From contig NZ_FOWD01000020.1 of NCBI RefSeq assembly GCF_900115365.1, positions 17,551-81,550 on the forward strand: DNA of 64,000 bases, read 5' to 3'. Both the position numbers and the translations under genes were made by a program. Position 1 is the stretch's first letter. Each line of letters starts with the position of its first letter. Below are positions 8,219 to 17,363 of the stretch, piece by piece. Under the pieces are notes generated by a model. That model worked only from the letters and a program-made list of their open reading frames with translations. It made no database searches and was not told the origin of the DNA. This DNA comes from Anaerocolumna aminovalerica (GTDB lineage: Bacteria; Bacillota; Clostridia; Lachnospirales; Lachnospiraceae).

Positions 8219-9199
8219 CTAGGACCAGTACTTTTGTATCTGATCCTTTGTTAATGTATCTGCAAACTGTTCTTTTACTAAGAGAAACATTTTAAAATCC
8301 TTTAATATCATATATAGCACAGCACGGTCTTCAAATTCCTCTCTTGTAAGCGGGAGAGAACTTTGTCTATATTTATCTTCAAGATTATCTTCTAATTGTA
8401 ATAGTCCTTTGGCGTTATTGGATTCTGCCAAAGAATTAGCGATGCTTTCTATAAACTGTGAAATTGGTAAAGCTTGTTTTGGTACAGAGTGGAGAGATAT
8501 AATTTTTTTATAAATTTCTGTAAGTATCTGTAACTGGTGTTTTCGCATCTCCATATAACGGATAAAATATTCTGACTCCTGGAATAAGGTATTATTCATG
8601 TTTGTATATGCATAAGTAAGGCCTAGATTGATATCTTCTTGCAATGGTGTAAAGCAGTGATCTTTATATTCACTTTTGTCTGCTTCTCTAAGAAAATAGG
8701 CCATGCGAAATAATATTTTACGTAAATCAGATTCGATTCGTTCCTGAACTTCCCGGATTTGCTTAATATTACTTGGCATATATAAATTAATAAGTGTTCC
8801 AATTCCTGCTCCGATGAATAGAAGAAGGGCTTCGTTTGTTATCATGTGGATACTTATACTCTTAGAGAGAATGTAGTGAGTTGCAAGTACAGAATTCATA
8901 GCAATTCCATCCTGTAACTTTACCATAGAACAACCTCCTACAAACAAAAATAGAAATATACCAAAAGGAATTGTAGTAAATCCGAAATTTGAAAAAAGAA
9001 TAAGAGCAAGTATTGTGGCAAATAAAAATGCAATTATACGTTTTAGGGAGATAAAAATAGTTTCTTTCTTTGTATCCTGTATTGTTAAAAGGGTTATTAT
9101 CCCTGCTGATATACTATAGTCCAGTCCAATAGAACTAGCAAGCAAGATGGCAAGAGTACTACCTACAGCAATCTTACTAACTTTATTAAACTTTTTCAT
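8219..9199 (-). CDS. Aromatic acid exporter family (FUSC-like) membrane protein
   Basis: A 326-residue protein. About five to six hydrophobic segments fill residues 8-150 (for example VGSTLAILLASSIGLDYSIS and IIAFLFATILALILF), followed by a soluble helical domain (150-326). This is the ArAE_1 plus ArAE_1_C layout of Firmicute aromatic-acid-exporter-like proteins. It is likely an efflux permease of the cytoplasmic membrane with unknown substrate. AGAGGAG precedes the ATG. The gene appears monocistronic. Confidence 0.8.
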   Translation of the reverse strand: MKKFNKVSKIAVGSTLAILLASSIGLDYSISAGIITLLTIQDTKKETIFISLKRIIAFLFATILALILFSNFGFTTIPFGIFLFLFVGGCSMVKLQDGIAMNSVLATHYILSKSISIHMITNEALLLFIGAGIGTLINLYMPSNIKQIREVQERIESDLRKILFRMAYFLREADKSEYKDHCFTPLQEDINLGLTYAYTNMNNTLFQESEYFIRYMEMRKHQLQILTEIYKKIISLHSVPKQALPISQFIESIANSLAESNNAKGLLQLEDNLEDKYRQSSLPLTREEFEDRAVLYMILKDFKMFLLVKEQFADTLTKDQIQKYWS

Positions 9200-9561
9200 T
9201 GCTACTCCTCTTTAAATATCATTTTATTTTAATCATACCATAAATTTCTACTACTGCATAGGATTGATGGCTTTATTCTAGAAAATTAAAGGTTTGAATA
9301 CCCCAAAAGATGTACTAATAGAACTCATAAGATTTTTAGTTTCCTATTACAACTCAAGGGTATTTAAGGTAAAAAAATAATTAATTCAGATTAGATTGGT
9401 AAAACTGGAAAATTACCAGAATGGTATGGACAGATAAATTCTTTGGAACTAACAATATTAAAAAAATTATTAATAAAAATTCCAGAAGATGTATACACTA
9501 AATTAGGCAGGGTTATGGTCATGCTACCTTATCTATTAAGATAAAAATTGGAGGATTTTTT
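9200..9561. other. Intergenic, no gene seen
   Basis: This AT-rich spacer lies between divergent genes. I see no ORF with a ribosome binding site and no strong dyad. Promoters for both flanking genes must lie here, but none is unambiguous. Confidence 0.5.
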
Positions 9562-10161
9562 ATGGCAGTTGAGTTTAGAAACAGTGAAACCAAGGATAAT
9601 TTAATGCGGGCCTTTGCGGGAGAAAGTCAGGCCAGAAACAGATACACCTTTGGGGCTTCTTTGGCAAAAAAGGAAAATCTTTATGTAATTGAATCAATAT
9701 TTACATTTACAGCAAATTAAGAAAAAGAACATGGGGAAATATTCTATAATCATTTGCAGGAATTAGTAGGAGAACATATACATGTAGATGGTAATTATCC
9801 GGTAGACTTACAAAAAGACATGGTCGGTTTGTTAAGGGCGGCCCAGCACAACGAATATGAAGAATACGAAGATGTATATAGGTATTTTGGTGACAAGGCA
9901 AAAGAAGAAGGTTTCTTAAATGTGGCAAATTCCTTTTATATGATTGCTGAAATTGAAAAAACCCATGGTGACCGGTTTAAAAAATTTGCAGACATGCTTG
10001 AAAAAAATGAGTTATTCGTATCCAATATGAAAACAGGCTGGATGTGTTTGAACTGTGGGCATGTACACTATGGAAAAACAGTACCGGAGAAATGTCCGGT
10101 ATGTGACCATAATAGAGGGTATTTTATCCGTCTGGAATTGGCACCGTATCAAAATAAATAA
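9562..10161 (+). pseudogene. rbr: Rubrerythrin with an in-frame TAA at codon 53
   Basis: ATG 9562 follows a GGAGG and opens a frame that encodes a standard rubrerythrin start: TKDNLMRAFAGESQARNRYT with the first diiron Glu, then FTFTAN. TAA at 9718-9720 replaces the usual Gln. The same frame continues with EKEHGEIFYNHLQELVGEH, the AEIEKTHGDRF ligand helix and a rubredoxin-type C-terminus (CLNCGHVHYG, then CPVCDH). All other ligands are present and the total length (199 codons) is normal, so the change is recent. The product normally reduces hydrogen peroxide in anaerobes. It is a nonsense mutant, a readthrough gene or a sequencing error (C to T). Confidence 0.88.
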
Positions 10162-10469
10162 AATTCGTTCAGGTAAAAGACATTTTACAGAATATATCAA
10201 GCCTATCTATAAAAAAGAATTGAATATCATAAATGTAATTAAAAAGCTTTTATGGACTGAATCCGTATATAATGGATTTGGTCCATTTTATTATGGGCAT
10301 GGCAGAATTTATCGGGTGAAAGTCCCGGTGTGGGTTAGTTTCCCAATTACACATTTAATTGGTTTTCATTGCAAAGGCTAAAAAATGCTAGTATTATGAG
10401 TTTAATTATTAAATGTAATAATGGAGAAGTGTAAAGATATCGTGGTATCTATTTGAAATGGAGGTAAAA
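10162..10469. other. Intergenic with one strong dyad
   Basis: No gene is seen in these 308 bases. The main structure is the hairpin at 10252-10286. A second short dyad, GGGTGAAAGTCCC, lies near 10314-10326. The region must contain the promoter of the yesN-type gene. Confidence 0.45.
10252..10286 (+). terminator. Hairpin, probable terminator of the rubrerythrin gene
   Basis: ATGGAC pairs with GTCCAT and AATCC with GGATT around a TG/TG mismatch, followed by TTTATTATGG. The T tract is weak. Confidence 0.45.
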
Positions 10470-12002
10470 ATGTATAAATTAATAATCACAGATGATGATG
10501 AACTTATACGCAAAGGATTAGAAAAGGTTATACCATGGGAAGAATTGGGGTTTACTGTTATTGGAGTGTATTGTAATGCATTGGAAGCGCTGGATTCCAT
10601 GAAGGCTTATCCCGCAGATGTAATTTTAACTGATATCAGAATGCCTGAAATGAGTGGATTGGAATTAATTGAGCAGGCCAGAGAGTATCATTCTGATTTG
10701 AAGGCAGTTATTGTAAGTGGATACAGTGAATTCGAATATGCGAGACAAGCTATTGAGCTGAAAGTTGAGAAATATTTATTGAAACCTTTGGGGCAGGAAG
10801 AAATAGAAGATACATTTCAAAAAATAAAGGAACAGTTGGATGCGGTCCAGGAGCCGAGCGTGCAGGGAAAACCAGCACCTTTTAATAAAGAATATGAATT
10901 AATGCGGATTCTTAATACACGGCTGCAGGCTGATAATACATTTTTTAAGCTTTTGGCACGTGAGAGATATTGTGAGCTAATTGTTATTAAGACTTTTAAA
11001 GCTTTGAACTTAACAACGAATATGGATAATTTGAAAGAATGCAATAAGAAGATTAGTATTATTTTGGAGCAATATTTTTATTGCGGCATAAAGTGGATAT
11101 TTGCCGCATTGGTTCTGCCTAGTCGGTTGAATGGACTTATGCTGCAGCTAAAGAAGGAATTTTCAAATTATCCTGATGTGGTTTACAGAATTGCAATAGG
11201 AAAAGAAATTTATTCGGAAACAGAGGTGATTTCTTCATATTGGTCTGCTATTGAATTAATGAAAGAAAGTGAGAAGAGTGTAATCATTCATTATGAGCGA
11301 GAAGGTAATGGTTATAAGAAAGATTGGGATAAAGTAGGGGAAATTCGGCGGAATCTTGTAGAAGCATTGGAACATGGACGATCTGAACAGGTGGATAAGA
11401 TTCTAAATGACTTGTGGACTATCCTGGATTCCTATAAATGTAAAGACGGCTACTATTTTTGTTCAAGTATTATTACTAAGTTAATTAAATACTTTAAAAT
11501 AGAACGGGATACGGACTTTATTTTCGGAAATTATTCTTTTGAAATAGCAGAGCTGGATGGGGACAGGGAACAATTGAAACGGGACTTTATGCAGGATATG
11601 GACAACTTGCAACAGGTTTTAAGAGAGAATTCGGAAAGTATGTATAATATTATTGTTAATAAGGCAATTCAAATAATAGATGAAAAATATGCAGATAGTG
11701 ATTTAACATTAGCAAGCCTCGCCAATGAGCTGAATGCAAGCTATGGATATCTATCTACAATTTTTACGAAAGCAATCGGTAAGAGCTTTAAGACTTATAT
11801 GGTTGAAACAAGGATGGAAAAAGCCAGAGCTATGTTAATCACAAGAAAATATAAGGTTTATGAAATAGCAGAACAGGTGGGATATAGTAATCCTAGATAT
11901 TTTACCGATGCATTTAAAAAATATTTTGGTTGCTCACCGGCAGATTATATTTCTAACTTTCATGGACATTTGGAGGATAATGGGGATGGTAAAGTGGTAT
12001 GA
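10470..12002 (+). CDS. yesN: YesN-type response regulator (REC plus AraC HTH)
   Basis: A 510-residue cytoplasmic regulator. The receiver domain (residues 1-120) has the acidic pocket DDD (8-10), the phospho-acceptor Asp55 in ILTDIRMPEMSG and Lys in KYLLKPL. A linker of about 270 residues follows. The AraC-type DNA-binding domain covers about 405-505 (LTLASLANELNASYGYLSTI; GYSNPRYFTDAFKKYFGCSP). ATG 10470 is preferred because GGAGGT ends 4 bases before it. The stop overlaps the start of the kinase gene (ATGA), so the two form an operon. With the kinase and the downstream sugar ABC genes it forms a classic clostridial oligosaccharide-sensing cassette. Confidence 0.92.
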   Translation: MYKLIITDDDELIRKGLEKVIPWEELGFTVIGVYCNALEALDSMKAYPADVILTDIRMPEMSGLELIEQAREYHSDLKAVIVSGYSEFEYARQAIELKVEKYLLKPLGQEEIEDTFQKIKEQLDAVQEPSVQGKPAPFNKEYELMRILNTRLQADNTFFKLLARERYCELIVIKTFKALNLTTNMDNLKECNKKISIILEQYFYCGIKWIFAALVLPSRLNGLMLQLKKEFSNYPDVVYRIAIGKEIYSETEVISSYWSAIELMKESEKSVIIHYEREGNGYKKDWDKVGEIRRNLVEALEHGRSEQVDKILNDLWTILDSYKCKDGYYFCSSIITKLIKYFKIERDTDFIFGNYSFEIAELDGDREQLKRDFMQDMDNLQQVLRENSESMYNIIVNKAIQIIDEKYADSDLTLASLANELNASYGYLSTIFTKAIGKSFKTYMVETRMEKARAMLITRKYKVYEIAEQVGYSNPRYFTDAFKKYFGCSPADYISNFHGHLEDNGDGKVV

Positions 12003-13879
12003 AAGTAAAACAAATAACCAATAAAATTTCATTAAAATTCTATTTGATATTTATTTTTATTCTATCCATTCTTGTAGCAGTGATAGTGACAGGTATTATC
12101 ATTGTAGCGGAAATCACGGACAGATCAAAAACACGTATGGAAAGTAGTGATGCATGGTTAGTGTCGCAGCTGTGCGAGACGGCCATTTATCAAAGCAGTC
12201 AGGTGGATAACCTGGTTAATAGCCTTGTTTTTGACAATGATATTCAGTCGGCAATGATTGCTTACGAATATGGTGAAACCATTAATATGAGCCAGCTAAA
12301 AGTTAAAATTAACACCAGTTTGGTAGATAGGAGCCGGTTTAATAAAGCACTGTACGAATGTACCAATATTGTTATGTTTTCCAGAAATGGAGATGTAATA
12401 GGAAGTAAGGAGACCTTTAACCAGCAGGCAAAACTTACTGATTACGAATGGTATGAACAGATTAAGGAATCGCATGGAAGAAGCTTGTGGATGAATTTAT
12501 GCTATGATAATAACAGTAAATATACTAAGAATACCTTAACTTTGCCCATTATTAAAAAAATTTATTCTACGCAAAGCAGTGCTAATAATTCTATGGATGA
12601 AATTATGAGTGTAGGAAAAGAGCTGGGATATGTGATGCTTAATATTAATGTTGATATGTTTTCCAATATTGTTGCAGATAATCTGAATGGGGTAACAAAA
12701 CAGTTTTTATTAGTAGATGGAAACAATATTATCATCAGCAGTAAAGAAAAAGGAAAAGTAGGCCAGACATTTACTTATAAAAAATTAAGAAACGGATACA
12801 TAGAGTATGATGGGCACAGCTATCTGATGACGCAAAAGTCTGTTCCGGATAAAAATTGGAATTATATTTGTCTTACCAATCGTGAGGAAGTTACCAGAGA
12901 AAGTAATCTTGCGTGGATTGTATGCTGGGTAATTGGATTTATATTGATTTTTCTATTTTCCATCAATGGTTTTTTGATTGCCAAATATATTGGTAAGCCG
13001 GTTACTGTACTAAAAGATCATTTTAGACAGGCTGAGAATGAAGAAAATGTAACAATTGCAGATAAAGCATTTCTTGTGGAGTTTGAAAGCCTTTACCAAT
13101 CCTTTAACCATATGGTAAATAAAATTCATAATTTAGCGAATCAGATTTATGAAGATAAACTGGAACACCAGGAGTTGGTAACAGAAATGAAAGAAAGTCA
13201 GATTCAAGCTCTTCAGATGCAGATTAATCCCCACTTTTTATATAACACACTGGATTGCATTAATTGGCAGGCAAGGTTGGACGGAAATAAAAAGGTTTCT
13301 GAGATGATACTGTGTATTGGTAAGTTTTTCCGCTCTAATATGAGTATGAGCAGTGAATTCACAACAATTAAAGATGAAATCGAAAATATCCGATTATATA
13401 TCAAACTGTCACAACTTCGTTTTGGCTCCAGACTGCACTGTTTTATTGACGTAAAGGAAGAACTGTATCCATATCAGGTGATTAAACTCTTGTTGCAGCC
13501 TTTTGTTGAAAACTCCATTAAGTATGGCTTAGAAGAAGAAAATACCAGTGAGAATATCTGGATTTGGGTAGGAGAAGAAGAGGAGGAACTGGTTATATCC
13601 ATCCGGGATGACGGAAACGGAATAGAGCCGGAAAAACTGGACTATATCAGAAACCTTTGGGCTACCATAGAAAGTGGATACCAAAAAACAGATTCAATAG
13701 GTATGTATAATGCAATGAGACGGCTTTATTTATGCTATAAAGACCAGTGCAATTGTGAGGTGTTCAGCAAAAAAGGAAAAGGAACAGAAGTTGTGCTGAC
13801 TTTTCCAAAACGAAAGACCAATGAAATAAAGCAAAAAGACTCTGAAGACAGAGATATGAAAAAAACAGAAATTATATGA
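11999..13879 (+). CDS. yesM: YesM-type sensor histidine kinase
   Basis: A 626-residue membrane kinase. A first membrane segment (about 12-37) and a second (about 305-330) flank an extracellular Cache-type sensor of about 265 residues. A HAMP region follows, then the HPK7 motif QMQINPHFLYNTLDCINWQ with the phospho-His near 412. The ATPase domain has the N box LLLQPFVENSIKYGLE and the G1 box DDGNGIEPE. It is translationally coupled to the response regulator by a 4-base overlap. It probably senses a carbohydrate outside the cell and activates the adjacent transport genes. Confidence 0.92.
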   Translation: MKVKQITNKISLKFYLIFIFILSILVAVIVTGIIIVAEITDRSKTRMESSDAWLVSQLCETAIYQSSQVDNLVNSLVFDNDIQSAMIAYEYGETINMSQLKVKINTSLVDRSRFNKALYECTNIVMFSRNGDVIGSKETFNQQAKLTDYEWYEQIKESHGRSLWMNLCYDNNSKYTKNTLTLPIIKKIYSTQSSANNSMDEIMSVGKELGYVMLNINVDMFSNIVADNLNGVTKQFLLVDGNNIIISSKEKGKVGQTFTYKKLRNGYIEYDGHSYLMTQKSVPDKNWNYICLTNREEVTRESNLAWIVCWVIGFILIFLFSINGFLIAKYIGKPVTVLKDHFRQAENEENVTIADKAFLVEFESLYQSFNHMVNKIHNLANQIYEDKLEHQELVTEMKESQIQALQMQINPHFLYNTLDCINWQARLDGNKKVSEMILCIGKFFRSNMSMSSEFTTIKDEIENIRLYIKLSQLRFGSRLHCFIDVKEELYPYQVIKLLLQPFVENSIKYGLEEENTSENIWIWVGEEEEELVISIRDDGNGIEPEKLDYIRNLWATIESGYQKTDSIGMYNAMRRLYLCYKDQCNCEVFSKKGKGTEVVLTFPKRKTNEIKQKDSEDRDMKKTEII

Positions 13880-14062
13880 AATTATTTTATTTGAATAAGA
13901 AAAAATCAGAAGAAATCTGAAATGGAGCTCCTTGTTATTCCATCCCCTGCTGATATAATAAATCATGTAAAGATATAAAGAACGTGGCATAAGCAGTAAC
14001 AGTAGCTGAGAATGGGAGGAATAAACCCATTTGTGGAATCAAAATTTGCGAGGAGGAACGTT

Positions 14063-15454
14063 ATGAAAAAGAGTGTATTAAGACTTATAGTGGTTGGAGT
14101 TTTAGCAGCAGTTATGCTTACCGGATGCGGCGGAAAGAATGGGGATTCAGATGGCGGGAAAAGTACAACAAAGGATGTAAAAGAGGATTCACCGAAAACA
14201 GCAGAAGTTGATAAGAAGACAGCAGAAGACACTGGGTCCAAGGATAAGGTTACAATTAATTATTATGATTGGGTTAACTTAGATACATCCATTATTGATG
14301 ATTTCAATGCAGCCAACCCGGATATTAAGGTTGTATATCATATGATTCCGGATAATGGTTCTGATAAACTAACACAATTAGATGTGCTTGCAATGGGCGG
14401 GGGTGAAATTGATGTTATGCCCGGATCTGACGGAGAACAGATGCTTCGTATGAAGAATGGGATATATGCACCTCTTGATGAGTTTATTAAAAAAGACGGA
14501 ATTGATATGGAAGCTAATTTTGGAGATATTTTAGATTATGCAAGATACGACGGTGTGTATTATGGATATCCCTACCGTTCTACAGTTGAAGGAATCTGGT
14601 ACAATAAAGATATGTTTGATGAAGCCGGTATTCCTTATCCTGACGGTTTATGGACATGGGATGAATATATTGATATTGCAAGAAAACTCACAAAGGGTGA
14701 AGGACAGGACAAGATATACGGAACATATACCCATACATTTAACGGACAGTGGGCCCCTATAGGTAATGAGGTTTCTGACTGGTATACGGAAGATGGAAAA
14801 TGTAATATCAAAGCGGAGGGCTTTATTAAGGCTCTTGAAACCAGAAAGAAATTAGACGATGAGGGCATTCAACTATCTTTTAATCAGATTATAGCAACAA
14901 AAGCAACCCAAAGCGCTTATTTTTTAGGTGGAAAATGTGCTATGGTACAAGCCGGTTCATGGATTGTACAAAATATAAAGGATCAGGAAAATTATCCTCA
15001 CGATTTCAAAATTGGAGTAGCACCGCTGCCAAGATATGATGAAAACGTTAAAGAAAATAATAATTTCTGTGTGGCAGCATCCATATTAGCTATTCCGGCC
15101 AATTCTGAGCATAAAGAAGAAGCATGGAGATTTATTCGCTATATAGTTGAAGAAGGAGCAAAAAGAACTGCAGGAATAGGCAATTATCCTTCTTATAAAC
15201 CGTCATACAATGATGATTTAATCAATACTTTTATTGAAGGTTCCAATTTGGAGGCAGATGATATAAAAGTTATATTTGGTGACTTGACTACCTGTACACA
15301 AAAGCCTATTGGTATTGGTTCTGCTGAATACCAACAGTCCATGCAGGAACAGACCCAGCTTTACTTTAATGGTGAAAAAACAATTGAGGAAATTACGGAT
15401 ACCATTGAAAAAGTGACCAATGAATCAATTAGTAAGGAATTAAATAATAAATAG
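14063..15454 (+). CDS. Sugar ABC transporter, family 1 solute-binding lipoprotein
   Basis: A 463-residue lipoprotein. The signal peptide MKKSVLRLIVVGVLAAVML ends in the lipobox LTGC (Cys about 24), followed by a charged linker. The SBP_bac_1 fold shows DFNAANPDIKVVYHM, the ligand region NKDMFDEAGIPYPDGLWTWD and IYGTYTHTFNGQWAP. I chose ATG 14063 with AGGAGGA upstream; a longer frame from 14012 would hide the signal peptide. It binds an oligosaccharide and delivers it to the two permeases that follow. The substrate cannot be read from the sequence, but the GH3 gene downstream suggests a beta-linked glucoside or xyloside. Confidence 0.92.
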   Translation: MKKSVLRLIVVGVLAAVMLTGCGGKNGDSDGGKSTTKDVKEDSPKTAEVDKKTAEDTGSKDKVTINYYDWVNLDTSIIDDFNAANPDIKVVYHMIPDNGSDKLTQLDVLAMGGGEIDVMPGSDGEQMLRMKNGIYAPLDEFIKKDGIDMEANFGDILDYARYDGVYYGYPYRSTVEGIWYNKDMFDEAGIPYPDGLWTWDEYIDIARKLTKGEGQDKIYGTYTHTFNGQWAPIGNEVSDWYTEDGKCNIKAEGFIKALETRKKLDDEGIQLSFNQIIATKATQSAYFLGGKCAMVQAGSWIVQNIKDQENYPHDFKIGVAPLPRYDENVKENNNFCVAASILAIPANSEHKEEAWRFIRYIVEEGAKRTAGIGNYPSYKPSYNDDLINTFIEGSNLEADDIKVIFGDLTTCTQKPIGIGSAEYQQSMQEQTQLYFNGEKTIEEITDTIEKVTNESISKELNNK

Positions 15455-15486
15455 TTTATAAAATTAGTGTGATATGATAACTGCTT

Positions 15487-15540
15487 ACTGCCACAAAATG
15501 GATTGGATTAGTTCTGACACTGTATTTTGTGGCAGTTTTT
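15487..15540 (+). terminator. Attenuating terminator between binding protein and permeases
   Basis: ACTGCCACAAAAT (15487-15499) is an exact complement of 15524-15536 and runs into a T tract. Such a hairpin after the binding-protein gene usually lets the cell make more binding protein than permease. Confidence 0.75.
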
Positions 15541-15569
15541 ATGCCCAAAAATAAGAGAAGGTGATTGAT

Positions 15570-16502
15570 TTGAAGGAAAAAACCAACGGGATAAAAATTA
15601 TTACAGCAAGAAAAAAGCTAACCAAACGGGAGCTAAGAGAAGAAAGGGCAGGATATTTGTTTGTTATTCCTAATTTTATCGGAATATTGATATTTGTTGC
15701 ACTTCCAATTCTGTTATCCCTGCTTCTGGGTTTTACAAAATGGAACCCTATGCAGGGTTTACAGGGAATAGAGTTTGTAGGCATGGATAACTTTACTGAT
15801 ATGTTCAGTGATGAACGTCTAAAGGCAGCTCTAATAAACAATCTGGTGTATACAGGACTATATGTTCCTATATCTATTTGTATCGCTATGGTAATGGCAG
15901 CTTTATTAAATCGTTTTGTGTTTTTTAAAATCCCATTAAGGCTTATGTGCTTTATGCCTTATATTTCAGCTATGGTTTCCGTAGCCTATATCTGGCTTAT
16001 TTTATTAAATCCGGAAGGGGGACCGATTAATTCCATACTAAGTGCATTGGGTATGAGTAATTTACCGGGCTGGTTTACCAGCAGTGCTTCTGCATTGGGA
16101 GGAATCATTATCATGTCTATCTGGCATGATGTTGGTTACTATATGATTATTTTCCTTTCTACCATGCAGGGAATATCAAGTGAAATTTATGAATCTGCAA
16201 AAGTTGACGGTGCTGGAGGAATTCAATCTTTTTTCAAGATTACAGTACCAATGATGGGACCTAACATTTTCTTTGTTTCTATTTTAGCAACCATGAATTC
16301 CTTTAAGGTTTTTGATCAGATTAACGTATTAACAGAAGGCGGACCGGGTTATTCAACTAATGTATTAGTTTATTGTATTTACCATTATGCATTTAAGGAA
16401 CATAACATTGGCTATGCTTCTGCAGTTGCCGTATTACTATTTGCAATAATATTTGTCATCTCTATGTTTCAGGTAAAACTGAAAGATAAAGTGACGGTTT
16501 AA
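15570..16502 (+). CDS. Sugar ABC transporter permease 1 (MalF type)
   Basis: A 310-residue membrane protein. A charged N-terminus (KKLTKRELREERAGYLFVIP) is followed by six hydrophobic segments and the EAA loop YESAKVDGAGGIQSFFKITVP near residues 200-222. I prefer the TTG start at 15570, with AAGGTG 6 bases upstream; a GTG at 15561 is in frame but overlaps that site. It pairs with the next permease to form the transmembrane channel. No ATPase gene is nearby, so a shared MsmX-type ATPase elsewhere is likely. Confidence 0.9.
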   Translation: MKEKTNGIKIITARKKLTKRELREERAGYLFVIPNFIGILIFVALPILLSLLLGFTKWNPMQGLQGIEFVGMDNFTDMFSDERLKAALINNLVYTGLYVPISICIAMVMAALLNRFVFFKIPLRLMCFMPYISAMVSVAYIWLILLNPEGGPINSILSALGMSNLPGWFTSSASALGGIIIMSIWHDVGYYMIIFLSTMQGISSEIYESAKVDGAGGIQSFFKITVPMMGPNIFFVSILATMNSFKVFDQINVLTEGGPGYSTNVLVYCIYHYAFKEHNIGYASAVAVLLFAIIFVISMFQVKLKDKVTV

Positions 16503-16513
16503 TAAGGAGGAGT

Positions 16514-17350
16514 ATGATGAATTCAAAGTGTAAAACATTTCTTCTTCGACTGGTTATAACTGCATTGGTAGGTATATTTGCGTTACTATGCATATTCCCT
16601 TTTATATGGATGGTTTCAGCTTCTTTTAAGAATGAAATCGATGTTATGGAATTCCCAATACGAATAATACCAAAGGTTGTGAACTGGAACAACTATCCTA
16701 CGGTTTGGTTTAAGAGTGATTTCCCATTGTATTATAAAAATAGTTTAATCGTCACATCTGTTACTTTAATAGGTACCATGATATTATCAACTACCGCCGC
16801 CTATGGATTTGCAAGGCTGAAATTTCGTGGGAAAAATATAATATTTGCCGTATATCTGGCAACATTGATGGTTCCTGTACAGGTTGTATTATTACCCAAA
16901 TATATTTATTTTGGCCAGCTTCACTTAAACAATACATTTTATGCTTTAATATTACCGGGTATTTTTTCGGCATTTAATACATTTTTAATGCGCCAGTATT
17001 TTGAGGGAATTCCCTATGAACTAACAGAAGCTGCACAATTAGACGGTGCAAATCATTTTCGTACATTTTTTCAGGTTATTTTACCTTTAACCAAGTCCGG
17101 GCTTGTGACTCTCCTTTTATTTTCATTTTCATGGACATGGAATGACTATATCAATCCCCTGATATACTGCAATAAGGAATCCCTTCTTACATTAACTGTG
17201 GGACTGCAGCGGTTTCAACAAGCGCAGAGTACACATTATGCATTGATTATGGCAGGATGTACATTAGCCTTAGCACCATTAATTATTTTGTTCTTATTCA
17301 CCCAGAAATATTTCATTGAAAGTTTCGCATCCAGCGGAGTAAAAGGATAA
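16514..17350 (+). CDS. Sugar ABC transporter permease 2 (MalG type)
   Basis: A 278-residue membrane protein with six hydrophobic segments and the EAA motif YELTEAAQLDGANHFRTFFQ near residues 175-195. Two tandem ATG codons (16514 and 16517) follow AAGGAGG; the second has better spacing and would drop one Met. It begins 11 bases after the first permease gene and forms a CUT1-type sugar importer with it and the binding protein. It lies in the same operon as the GH3 gene. Confidence 0.92.
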   Translation: MMNSKCKTFLLRLVITALVGIFALLCIFPFIWMVSASFKNEIDVMEFPIRIIPKVVNWNNYPTVWFKSDFPLYYKNSLIVTSVTLIGTMILSTTAAYGFARLKFRGKNIIFAVYLATLMVPVQVVLLPKYIYFGQLHLNNTFYALILPGIFSAFNTFLMRQYFEGIPYELTEAAQLDGANHFRTFFQVILPLTKSGLVTLLLFSFSWTWNDYINPLIYCNKESLLTLTVGLQRFQQAQSTHYALIMAGCTLALAPLIILFLFTQKYFIESFASSGVKG

Positions 17351-17363
17351 AGGAGGATGAACT

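Noticed and set aside
10314..10345. Riboswitch before the yesN-type gene
   Set aside because: GGGTGAAAGTCCC recalls parts of known riboswitches, but no conserved core of any class could be completed, and the downstream gene would be an unusual target.
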